A stretch of 23,412 nucleotides of DNA from Alphaproteobacteria bacterium. GTDB taxonomy: Bacteria; Pseudomonadota; Alphaproteobacteria; Rhizobiales; Xanthobacteraceae. The number at the start of each line of letters is the position of its first letter. Within the stretch, counting starts at the first letter, position 1. This document shows, piece by piece, positions 1 through 7,069 of this stretch. Location of the stretch: assembly GCA_005884745.1 (NCBI GenBank), contig VAZU01000037.1, positions 1 through 23,412 on the forward strand. Direction: 5' to 3'. The position numbers were made by a program, and so were the translations under genes. Below the pieces are notes generated by a model that ran no database searches, was not told the DNA's origin, and saw only the letters and a program-made list of their open reading frames with translations.

Positions 1-725
1 GCCAGGATCGCGGCCTCCGCCTCGGCGATTGCCCCTGGAGCGCCGACATGGATCCACAACCCGTCGAGGCGCAACCCATGCAGTCGGCCGGCTGCGGCGG
101 CGCGGTCGAACAAGAGGCTCAACGGGAAAGGCCCGTCCGGGGCCGCCTCGAACAGGGCGGGCGCGAAGATTGCGACGCCGGCGTAGACGAAGGGGACGAT
201 CTCCCGCTCCGCGCGCGCAGTGAGGCGCCCGTCGGGACCCAACGAAAAATCGCCGCGGCCGTCGTAGCCGATGCTCGTCGCGGTCGGTGCCAGCAGCAGC
301 AGCGCGTCCATGATCGCCGGATCGAATGCCGCGGCGAGCCGATCGAGATTTGGCGTGACGCCCTCGATCCAGATCGTATCGGAATTGAGATGGTAGAACG
401 GCGCCGGGCCGAGCTTGGACAGCGCATGGACGGCGCCGCCGCCGGTGCCGAGCACCCGATCGCGTTCGTCCGACACGAGGATTTCGGGTCTTCGCCGCGA
501 CGCCAGATGCCGCTGCATCTGATCGGGGAAATGATGGATGTTGACGACCGCGAGTTCTACTTGGGCGCTCGCCAGTCGATCGAGCGCATGATCGATCAGG
601 GCCTTGCCGCCGACCTCGATCAGGGGCTTGGGCATGCGCTCGGTGATCGGCCGCATGCGGACGCCGAGACCGGCGGCCAACACCATGGCGCGGCGCGGTC
701 TAGCCGGAGGACGCGGATTCGCCAT
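1..725 (-). CDS. murU: MurU-like sugar-1-phosphate nucleotidyltransferase (3' end cut by window edge)
   Basis: The family transfers UMP from UTP to a sugar 1-phosphate. In cell-wall recycling MurU makes UDP-MurNAc from the MurNAc-1-phosphate supplied by AmgK. About 241 codons are visible, and the frame is still open at base 1. The N-terminus carries the nucleotidyltransferase signature LAAGLGVRMRPIT (about residues 16-28), followed by KPLIEVGGKALIDHAL, and later GTGGG and HLNSD, the usual nucleotide and metal-binding segments. The ATG at 725 is chosen because GGGAG lies 8 bases upstream; the family is about 225-240 aa, so only a few residues should be missing. It follows the AmgK-domain gene on the same strand, which supports MurU over a generic nucleotidyltransferase. 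The substrate is inferred from that context. A 356-bp gap separates the two genes, so it may have its own promoter. Confidence 0.85.
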   Translation of the reverse strand, partial: MANPRPPARPRRAMVLAAGLGVRMRPITERMPKPLIEVGGKALIDHALDRLASAQVELAVVNIHHFPDQMQRHLASRRRPEILVSDERDRVLGTGGGAVHALSKLGPAPFYHLNSDTIWIEGVTPNLDRLAAAFDPAIMDALLLLAPTATSIGYDGRGDFSLGPDGRLTARAEREIVPFVYAGVAIFAPALFEAAPDGPFPLSLLFDRAAAAGRLHGLRLDGLWIHVGAPGAIAEAEAAIL

Positions 726-1081
726 GCAGCGGTCTCCCAAACGGCTGGCGGGGAGGCGGAACAGAACGCGATTCGCGGCTCGACGCTAGCAAATCGGCAG
801 CCGCGAAGGCACGCACGTAAAATCGCAATATTATTTATTATTTGCGCGCCCCTGCGTCGCGATCCATCCCGGCTGCCGCTTGATTGGCAAACATTGCATC
901 GCGCGCAGCGCCTGCGTACAATATTAAGTTGCAATTGTAAATTTGCCTGCAAGCATAAGATGCTTTTTGGCGAATTGAATGGCCTTAAGCCGTTCAAACT
1001 GCGCGAAATTTTTCCTGAATGCACCCGAAAAAGGCCCCGATTTCGCACGAGAGCAGCCTCCATTGCCCGGCTACGGCATCT
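726..1081. other. AT-rich intergenic stretch between murU and tsaE-amgK
   Basis: I see no credible gene here on either strand. The centre is far richer in A+T than its surroundings, with runs such as aatattatttattattt near 826-843 and attaagttgcaattgtaaattt near 923-944. A quasi-palindrome of the form cgcaa...ttgcg lies at 824-846. A six-base perfect stem (aagcat/atgctt, three-base loop) at 951-965 runs into a short T-run on the plus strand, but is too AT-rich to be a convincing terminator. The stretch may hold a minus-strand promoter for murU; no clear -35/-10 pair stands out. Confidence 0.5.
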
Positions 1082-2599
1082 TCACGCGGGTGGCGGGATA
1101 TTGCCCTCGTACCAGGCTTTTAGCGCCGCCAGGCTCGGATGGGCGAGCGAGCGGTTCAGATAGCGGTATACCCGCGGCAGATGACGCAAATATTGCGGCT
1201 TGCCGTCGCGGCGGTCGAGCCGCGCGAAAATCCCCAGGATCTTGGTGGCGCGTTGCGCTCCCAGCGTCGCGTAGAGTTCCAGAAATTCGGCGGCGCGGAA
1301 ACCGGGGTCGGAGGCCTGGCGGGCGCGGACATAGCCGCCGAGCAGCGCCATCTCCAGCTGCTCGGGGACGTCGACCCGGGCATCCTGGAGCAGCGATACC
1401 AGGTCGTAGGCCGGCGGCCCGAGCAGCGCGTCCTGGAAATCGAGCAGGCCGATCCGAGCCATGCCTTGGCGCTGCGGAAGCCACAGCAGATTGGGCGAAT
1501 GATAGTCGCGCAGCACCCAGCTCGGCGGCGCCTCGATGGCGCGCTGCAGCGATGCGCGCCACAGCGCCAGGAACTCGGATCGCGCCGGCGGGGCGACGGC
1601 GCCGCCTCGATGCGGCACATACCAGTCGAGCAGCAATTCCGCCTCGATCAGGAACGCGTCCAGGTCGTACGGCGGCAGCGGATGATCGATCCGCGGCGCG
1701 ACCGGCAGCACCCCCGGCAGCGCTTGCCGATGCAACGCGACCAGCACGTCGACGGCGGTGGCATAGCGTTCCTGGATCGGCGCGCCGGTATCGCTCGCCA
1801 CCACGCCTTCGCTACCGAGATCCTCGAGGACGAGCAGCCCTTCGGCAAGGTCGGCGGCGTGGATTTCGGGTGCGGAAAAGCCGCGCGTGCGCAGCGCGCG
1901 CACCATGGCGACGAACGGCTTCACGTCCTCGGCGAGATGCGCGATCGCGCTATAGGGCTTGCCGTCTCGCAGCGGTGGCCCGTCCGGCCGGCGTGGCGCG
2001 TTCATCAGGATAGCGGTGCCGCCGTTCTTGACCAGCCGTTCGTAGCTGCGGGTCGAGGCGTCGCCCTGGATGAACTGGCGTTCGGCATCCGCGAATCCGG
2101 CCTGCTCGAGAAAGCGCCAGACTCTGAGCATTCGTTCCGTGCGTGCCGCGAAGGAGCCGAAGGCGGTAACGCACGTCTCCCGGTAGCTCGGCCCCAGTGT
2201 CGGAGCGAGATGAAAGGCGATGTCGAGCCGATCGGCCGGCAATAGCCCGCTGGCGCGATCGGGCCATTCGAGCAAGGCGGCGGCGCCCTCGATCGCTTCC
2301 TCGAAGCCGAGCTCCACGAGTTCCCGCGGCTCGGAGATCCGATAGAGGTCGGCATGGACCAGCGGAAAGCGCGGCAGTGCATAGCTCTGGATCAGCGTGA
2401 ACGTCGGGCTCGGCACTTCGAGCCTTTTGTCGCCGGCCAGATGCCGGATCAGGGCCCGCGCAAACGTGGTCTTGCCGGCGCCGAGATCGCCGGAGAGCGT
2501 GACGAGATCGCCGGGCGCGAGAACGGCCGCGACATCCGCGGCCAGCCGGCGCGTCGCCCGCTCGTTCGGAAGCACCAGCTGATGGCTTGCCGCGGTCAA
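1082..2599 (-). CDS. tsaE: Fused TsaE ATPase and AmgK-like phosphotransferase
   Basis: A two-domain protein of 505 aa. Residues 1-155 are TsaE (YjeE), the ATPase that drives the TsaB-TsaD complex in making the universal tRNA t6A37 modification. They contain Walker A GDLGAGKTT (37-45), PSPTF and HADLYRI, all typical of the family. Residues 160-505 form an aminoglycoside-phosphotransferase-like kinase resembling AmgK, the MurNAc/GlcNAc anomeric kinase, with catalytic RDYHSPN (D365) and metal-binding LLDFQD (D387). A TsaE/phosphotransferase fusion is an established annotation in Rhizobiales. The start is TTG at 2599, the first possible start after the kinase stop in this frame, and it gives the expected N-terminus; no good ribosome site is visible, so GTG eight codons later is an alternative. 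It begins 33 bp after divL, suggesting one transcript, with murU downstream. Confidence 0.93.
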   Translation of the reverse strand: MTAASHQLVLPNERATRRLAADVAAVLAPGDLVTLSGDLGAGKTTFARALIRHLAGDKRLEVPSPTFTLIQSYALPRFPLVHADLYRISEPRELVELGFEEAIEGAAALLEWPDRASGLLPADRLDIAFHLAPTLGPSYRETCVTAFGSFAARTERMLRVWRFLEQAGFADAERQFIQGDASTRSYERLVKNGGTAILMNAPRRPDGPPLRDGKPYSAIAHLAEDVKPFVAMVRALRTRGFSAPEIHAADLAEGLLVLEDLGSEGVVASDTGAPIQERYATAVDVLVALHRQALPGVLPVAPRIDHPLPPYDLDAFLIEAELLLDWYVPHRGGAVAPPARSEFLALWRASLQRAIEAPPSWVLRDYHSPNLLWLPQRQGMARIGLLDFQDALLGPPAYDLVSLLQDARVDVPEQLEMALLGGYVRARQASDPGFRAAEFLELYATLGAQRATKILGIFARLDRRDGKPQYLRHLPRVYRYLNRSLAHPSLAALKAWYEGNIPPPA

Positions 2600-2632
2600 G
2601 TTGGTCCGGAGATTCGATGCGCTCCGCCCCCG

Positions 2633-5152
2633 TTATTCGGCCGCGGCGGCGCGCTCCGCCACATGCTCGACCGGAAAAGCACAGACGACCGTGGTCCCGC
2701 GCCCGACCGCGGAATCCAATTGTACCGTACCACCGTGCAGCTCGACGAACGAGCGCACGATCGAGAGGCCGAGCCCGGTACCGCGATGCCGCGAGCCCAG
2801 CGCGTGGGTCTCGAAACGATCGAACACGCGGTCTTGGATCTCGGTGGGAATGCCGGGGCCGCGGTCGGTGACGCGGAACACCACGGCGTCGCTGCGCCTC
2901 TCCGCGGCGAGCGTGACGACCTCGCCGGGTGGAGAGAAGTCGATGGCGTTGACCAACAGGTTGTACAGGATTTGGCGCAGCCGCCGCTCGTCGGCGGTGA
3001 AGCTGCCCACACCGGCATCGGCGCGGATTTCGAGCTCGAGACCGTGCTCGGCGAGGCGATCCCGCACCGCCTCGGCGACGGCGTCGACGATCGCGCGAAT
3101 CTCCACCGGACCGAGATCGAGCGTCATCACGCCGGCGTCGATGGTGGCGAGATCCAGGATGTCGTTGATGATGGCGAGCAGCGAAGCGCTCGAGGAGTTG
3201 ATGTAGCCGAGATACTCTCGTTGCTTGTCGCCGAGCGCACCGGTTGCCGGGTCTTCGAGCAATTGGGCGAAGCCGATGATGTTCGTCAGCGGCGAGCGCA
3301 ATTCGTAAGAGACCAGATGCACGAAATCGTTCTTGAGATCGTAGGCGGCTTGCAGAGCCTCGTTGCGCTCGCGCAACGCGCGCTCGACGTTGACCGAATC
3401 GGTGACGTCCTGGAACGTGACCAGGGTCGCGCCGTCGGGCAGCGGCATGGTCGCGCAATCGATCACGCTGCCGTCCTTGCGCTCCAGGCGCTTCGCGATC
3501 GGCTGGCGGTGCTCCAGCCCGGTGACGGCGCCGCGCAGCGATTGCCAAGTCACGTCGTCGTCATGCAGCGCCTGGCAGGCGGCGATGATCGCCTCCACAT
3601 GCGGCCGCTCGGCGAGCAGCGCGGGCAGCAGCCGCCACATCCAGGCGAACACCGGGTTGAACAGCCGCAGCCGGCCGTCGCTACCGAACACGGCGACCGC
3701 TTCCGAGAGATGATCGAGCGTCTCGCCTTGCACTCGGATCAAGGCGTCGTAGCGGCGCTTGAGCTCCAGCGCTTCGGTGACGTCGTCGAACAAATAGGTA
3801 ATGCCGCCCTCGGGAGTGGGCGTGGTGATGACCCGCAAGGTGCGCCCGTCGGGCAGGTGCCACAGATGCTCGGTCGCCTCGACGGCGCAATAGGCTTCGT
3901 GGAGCTGATTCTTCCAGGAGCGGAAATCCGCCTGCTCGGGAAGCTTGCGCGCCGCGCGCAGCTGATCGAGCACCGCGCCGTCGCTCGGCAGCTGATCCAG
4001 GAAGTCGCTCGTCAACCCCCACAGCGCGCGATACGCGGCATTGTGGAACGTGAGCCGCTGGTCGGCGCCGAAGATGGCGACCGCGGTCGGCAGCTGGTCC
4101 AAGGTCCGCCGATGCGCCTCGATCGTGCGCGCAAGCTCGCCGCGCGTCGTTTCGACTTCGGTCACGTCGATGCCGATGCCGGCGCGGCCGTTGCGCGTGG
4201 CGAGGTCGAACACGTCGAACATCCTTCGCGTCCCGGCCACGATGACGGCGAGCCGCGCCGCATAGGGCTCGCCCGAATCGCGGGCCGTCGCCAGCTCGGT
4301 GCGCGCGGCGGGATCGAGCAGCTCCAGGCCGCGGGCAACCGCCTCGGCGTCGTCGCGGGCATCGACCGCGTGCGCATAGGCCGGGTTGACCCAGGTCTTC
4401 CGGCCCGCGGCGTCGCTTGCCCAGATCGGCGACGGCAATGCTTCGATCAAGGTCCGGATCGCATCGATGTCGCGCAGCAATTTGTCGTGACGGGCGGCGA
4501 ACTCGCCGAGCTCGCGCTTGACGCCGCTGACTTCCTTGAGCCGCAGCACGGCCCGACCGCCGATGGCACGTCCTTCGGCCTCGATATGGCGCCCCAATAG
4601 CGTCGTCGCCGCAACGGCGAAGCCCTGGCCGCGGGAGCGAAGCGCCTCGACCGCGCGCTCCATGGCTCTCGCCTGGTCGGCGTCGAGCCAGGCGGCGAAC
4701 GTCAGGATGCGGCGAGCGATCGGGACGGAATTGACGATGCCGGGATCGCCCAGGACCTCCGGCTCCTCGAAGCGCGCGTCCCAGGCGATCACGAGCTGCG
4801 GCTCGGAGAACAGCAGCGCATGCGCGCGGTCGACCTGCTCGCGAAGCCGGACGATTTCGGCGCGGTCGGCGGCGGCGGCCCGCTGCGCGCGGCTGCGGGT
4901 GCGCACGAGACCGACGGCGGTGACGACCGCGAAGGAGACCACGCCGACGATCAGGGCCAACGCCGCGAGCTCGTGACGATGCAATTGAGCAAGCCCGCTC
5001 ACATAGCGATCGATGTCGGCGAGGAGCCATGGCTCGGCGGCGGCGGGACGCGGCGGCGCCCAGGCGGCAGCGACGGTCAGGGATTTCGCAAGAAAGCTTG
5101 CGCACCGATCAGCACGAAAGCGTCCGGCCCTGGCCCGGATCGTGTCCGGCAT
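2633..5152 (-). CDS. divL: DivL-like PAS sensor kinase with Tyr instead of phospho-acceptor His
   Basis: A membrane-anchored sensor kinase of 839 aa. It has an Ala-rich hydrophobic N-terminus, a transmembrane segment at about 61-83, a coiled linker, three PAS-like domains (about 234-333, 345-458, 472-587), a dimerisation helix pair (607-675) and a HATPase domain (718-828) with N-box NLLVNAIDF, G1 DRGPGIP and G2 GTGLGLSIV. The H-box reads VSYELRSPLTNI: residue 616 is Tyr (codon TAC at 3305-3307) where ordinary kinases have His. That substitution is the hallmark of Caulobacter DivL, which controls the CckA-ChpT-CtrA cell-cycle relay through DivK. The ATP-site motifs look intact. The ATG at 5152 is preferred because the protein then opens directly into the signal/TM region, and AGGGG lies about 9 bases upstream; an 80-residue upstream extension is low-complexity Arg-rich read-through. 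The role in CtrA control is inferred from family. Confidence 0.87.
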   Translation of the reverse strand: MPDTIRARAGRFRADRCASFLAKSLTVAAAWAPPRPAAAEPWLLADIDRYVSGLAQLHRHELAALALIVGVVSFAVVTAVGLVRTRSRAQRAAAADRAEIVRLREQVDRAHALLFSEPQLVIAWDARFEEPEVLGDPGIVNSVPIARRILTFAAWLDADQARAMERAVEALRSRGQGFAVAATTLLGRHIEAEGRAIGGRAVLRLKEVSGVKRELGEFAARHDKLLRDIDAIRTLIEALPSPIWASDAAGRKTWVNPAYAHAVDARDDAEAVARGLELLDPAARTELATARDSGEPYAARLAVIVAGTRRMFDVFDLATRNGRAGIGIDVTEVETTRGELARTIEAHRRTLDQLPTAVAIFGADQRLTFHNAAYRALWGLTSDFLDQLPSDGAVLDQLRAARKLPEQADFRSWKNQLHEAYCAVEATEHLWHLPDGRTLRVITTPTPEGGITYLFDDVTEALELKRRYDALIRVQGETLDHLSEAVAVFGSDGRLRLFNPVFAWMWRLLPALLAERPHVEAIIAACQALHDDDVTWQSLRGAVTGLEHRQPIAKRLERKDGSVIDCATMPLPDGATLVTFQDVTDSVNVERALRERNEALQAAYDLKNDFVHLVSYELRSPLTNIIGFAQLLEDPATGALGDKQREYLGYINSSSASLLAIINDILDLATIDAGVMTLDLGPVEIRAIVDAVAEAVRDRLAEHGLELEIRADAGVGSFTADERRLRQILYNLLVNAIDFSPPGEVVTLAAERRSDAVVFRVTDRGPGIPTEIQDRVFDRFETHALGSRHRGTGLGLSIVRSFVELHGGTVQLDSAVGRGTTVVCAFPVEHVAERAAAAE

Positions 5153-5378
5153 CCCCACTGCCCCTGCTCGGCCTGCGCTCGCGCCGCCGAGCGAGGACGC
5201 CACTGGGGCCCGGCGGTGCCGCGGGCAAGCTCCGCCACGCTGCCCGCGAATCGCTGCAATGTACCTCCGATGCCGGCAAACGCTAAGAGCCCAGATCGTG
5301 AACGCGGATGCCGTCGCAACTCGAATCGAGCCAGCCGACCCTGAAACCGCGGCAGGGCGGCGTCTTGATCCCCGTTTT

Positions 5379-6374
5379 TCACAGGCCTTCAAACAACGCG
5401 GTCGAGAGATAACGCTCGGCGAACGAGGGAATCACCACGACGATGGTTTTTCCGTTCATGTCTTGCCGTGCGGCGACCTTGAGCGCGGCGGCGACGGCGG
5501 CGCCCGACGAAATGCCGCCGGGAATTCCTTCCTGGCGCGCGAGCGCGCGGGCGGTCTCGAAAGCTTCCTCGTTCGTCACCGTGATCACCTCGTCGATGAT
5601 GGAACGGTCGAGAATTTCCGGCACGAACCCGGCGCCGATGCCCTGAATTTTGTGCGGACCGGGCGCTCCGCCCGAGAGCACGGCGCTGTCCTTGGGCTCG
5701 ACCGCGACCATGCGGATCGACGGCTTGCGGGCCTTGAGCACCTGCCCGACGCCGGTCGCGGTACCGCCGGTCCCAATCCCCGACACGATCACGTCGACCG
5801 CCCCCTTGGTGTCGTTCCAGATCTCCTCGGCGGTGGTGCGCCGGTGGATCTCGGGATTGGCCGGATTCTTGAACTGCTGGGGCATCGCCGAATTGGGGAT
5901 TTGGCCGAGCAGCTCCTCGGCCTTGGCGATCGCGCCCTTCATGCCCGCCGCCGCTTCGGTCAGCACCAGCTCGGCGCCGAGCAACGCCAGCATCTTGCGG
6001 CGCTCGATCGACATCGAATCGGGCATCACCAGGATCAGACGATAGCCGCGCGCCGCAGCCACGAACGCGAGCGCGATGCCGGTATTTCCGGAGGTCGGCT
6101 CGATCAGCACGGTCGAAGGTCCGATGCTGCCGTTCGCCTCCATGGCGTCGACCATCGAGACGCCGATACGGTCCTTCACGCTGCCGATCGGGTTGAAGAA
6201 TTCGAGCTTGGCGAGCACTTGGGCTCGGGCGCCGTTCATGCGCGGCAGGCGATTGAGCCGCACGATCGGGGTGTCGCCGATAGTGTCGGTGATCGAATCG
6301 AAGACACGGCCACGACCAGGTTGCGGCGCGTCGGCCACCGGGGAAGGTTGGGATTTCAGCGGGGCGACGGACAT
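5379..6374 (-). CDS. cysK: Cysteine synthase A (O-acetylserine sulfhydrylase)
   Basis: A PLP enzyme that makes L-cysteine from O-acetylserine and sulfide in the cytoplasm. It is 331 aa, normal for CysK. Visible signatures are DTPIVRLNRL near the N-terminus, the PLP-lysine motif NPIGSVKDRIG, the substrate loop EPTSGNTGIALA, the glycine-rich phosphate-binding loop SGIGTGGTATG and the C-terminal GISSGAAVAAAL. The ATG at 6374 is chosen because AGGA lies 7 bases upstream; the frame stays open another 22 codons to an ATG at 6440, but that extension has no family resemblance. The first 20 or so residues form a Pro/Ser-rich extension before the conserved core. The upstream region has a promoter-like site with an inverted repeat and a leader hairpin (annotated separately). 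No T-rich terminator is seen before divL, 226 bp downstream. Confidence 0.96.
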   Translation of the reverse strand: MSVAPLKSQPSPVADAPQPGRGRVFDSITDTIGDTPIVRLNRLPRMNGARAQVLAKLEFFNPIGSVKDRIGVSMVDAMEANGSIGPSTVLIEPTSGNTGIALAFVAAARGYRLILVMPDSMSIERRKMLALLGAELVLTEAAAGMKGAIAKAEELLGQIPNSAMPQQFKNPANPEIHRRTTAEEIWNDTKGAVDVIVSGIGTGGTATGVGQVLKARKPSIRMVAVEPKDSAVLSGGAPGPHKIQGIGAGFVPEILDRSIIDEVITVTNEEAFETARALARQEGIPGGISSGAAVAAALKVAARQDMNGKTIVVVIPSFAERYLSTALFEGL

Positions 6375-6390
6375 GGGAAATTCCTGTACT

Positions 6391-6426
6391 TCGGGTGAAG
6401 CTGCAGACCAATGCGCGGTCACCCGA
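6391..6426 (-). promoter_or_regulatory. Leader hairpin just upstream of the cysK ribosome binding site
   Basis: On the transcript of cysK, TCGGGTGA (6426-6419) and TCACCCGA (6398-6391) form a perfect 8-bp stem with a 20-nt loop, ending about 8 nt before the AGGA ribosome site. It could modulate translation or mRNA stability. It is not a known riboswitch as far as I can see. Confidence 0.35.
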
Positions 6427-6481
6427 GGGCCGGAGAGCATCAGCGGACGTGGCCGGGGACCCGCGTTCGATATAGGAAGCG

Positions 6482-6528
6482 ATTCTATTTCGAGGTACTA
6501 TTTGCGCCAACAAAAGAACATTGTTGGC
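6482..6528 (-). promoter_or_regulatory. Candidate cysK promoter with overlapping inverted-repeat operator
   Basis: Reading the minus strand, TTGGCG (6510-6505) and TAGAAT (6487-6482) are separated by exactly 17 bases and resemble a sigma-70 type -35/-10 pair. The -35 box sits inside a perfect inverted repeat GCCAACAA-7 nt-TTGTTGGC (6506-6528). A perfect 8-bp half-site overlapping the -35 is the geometry of a repressor operator. The predicted transcript would have a leader of about 100 nt before the cysK ATG. The regulator is unknown. Confidence 0.45.
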
Positions 6529-6610
6529 AATATGTACGACCGAAAGAAATTTTATGCCAGAAGGATCCCCTTGCCTGGGGTGCGATGAGCCGGATCTGAA
6601 AGCAATCGAA

Positions 6611-7069
6611 TCACGAACTGCCGGTCGAGCCGAAACCGCCGGTGTTGCGCACGGTATCATCGAGGCGGGTGGTCTCGATCATTCGGGCGCGCAAATTGGG
6701 CGCGATCACCAGTTGGGCGATGCGCATTCCGCGCCTGACCGTGAACGGCGCGCCCCCGAGGTTCACCAGCAGCACCCGGACCTCGCCGCGGTAATCGGCG
6801 TCGATGGTGCCCGGCGCGTTGAGCACGGTCACGCCGGATCTGGCCGCAAGTCCGGAGCGCGGCCGCACCTGGCCTTCGGTGCCGGGCGGCAGGGCGAGCG
6901 CGATCCCGGTCGGGATCGCCGCGCGTGCTCCCGGCGCGATCACGATAGGCTCCTCCTGCGGGATCGCGGCGAGAAGATCGCATCCCGAGGCGAGCTTGGA
7001 TTGGTAGGCGGGCAGCGGCAGATCGGCGCCGTGGGGCAGCCGCGCCACGCGGATTTCGATTTCGTTCAT
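6611..7069 (-). CDS. dut: dUTP diphosphatase (dUTPase)
   Basis: Hydrolyses dUTP to dUMP and pyrophosphate, keeping uracil out of DNA and supplying dUMP for thymidylate synthesis. It is 152 aa, the usual size of the homotrimeric enzyme. The conserved motifs are visible in order: ASGCDLLA (motif 1), RPRSGLAARSGV (motif 2), the long LNAPGTIDADYRGEV (motif 3, with the catalytic Asp), RIAQLVIAP (motif 4) and the C-terminal arm RNTGGFGSTG (motif 5), which closes over the nucleotide. The ATG at 7069 overlaps the coaBC stop in an ATGA arrangement, so the two are almost certainly co-transcribed and translationally coupled. No terminator is seen in the 236 bp before cysK. Confidence 0.96.
   Translation of the reverse strand: MNEIEIRVARLPHGADLPLPAYQSKLASGCDLLAAIPQEEPIVIAPGARAAIPTGIALALPPGTEGQVRPRSGLAARSGVTVLNAPGTIDADYRGEVRVLLVNLGGAPFTVRRGMRIAQLVIAPNLRARMIETTRLDDTVRNTGGFGSTGSS

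Noticed and set aside
951..966. Hairpin plus T-run as a plus-strand terminator
   Set aside because: The stem is only six mostly A-T pairs, and no plus-strand gene ends upstream of it.
48..1163. A 371-codon plus-strand frame crossing murU and the AT-rich gap
   Set aside because: It has no recognisable domain, and its first two thirds are antisense to the nucleotidyltransferase with clear motifs.
2354..4600. A 748-codon open frame on the plus strand
   Set aside because: It is antisense to the DivL-like kinase and the TsaE domain. Its product is a low-complexity Arg/Gly/Asp/His mix with no motif, the usual effect of high third-position GC.
5153..5392. N-terminal 80-residue extension of the DivL-like kinase
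   Set aside because: It is Arg/Gly/Ala-rich with no family resemblance and overlaps the end of cysK; the ATG at 5152 leads directly into the signal/TM segment.
5013..6398. A 461-codon plus-strand frame over cysK
   Set aside because: Antisense to cysK. The translation is His/Arg/Asp-rich without any family signature.
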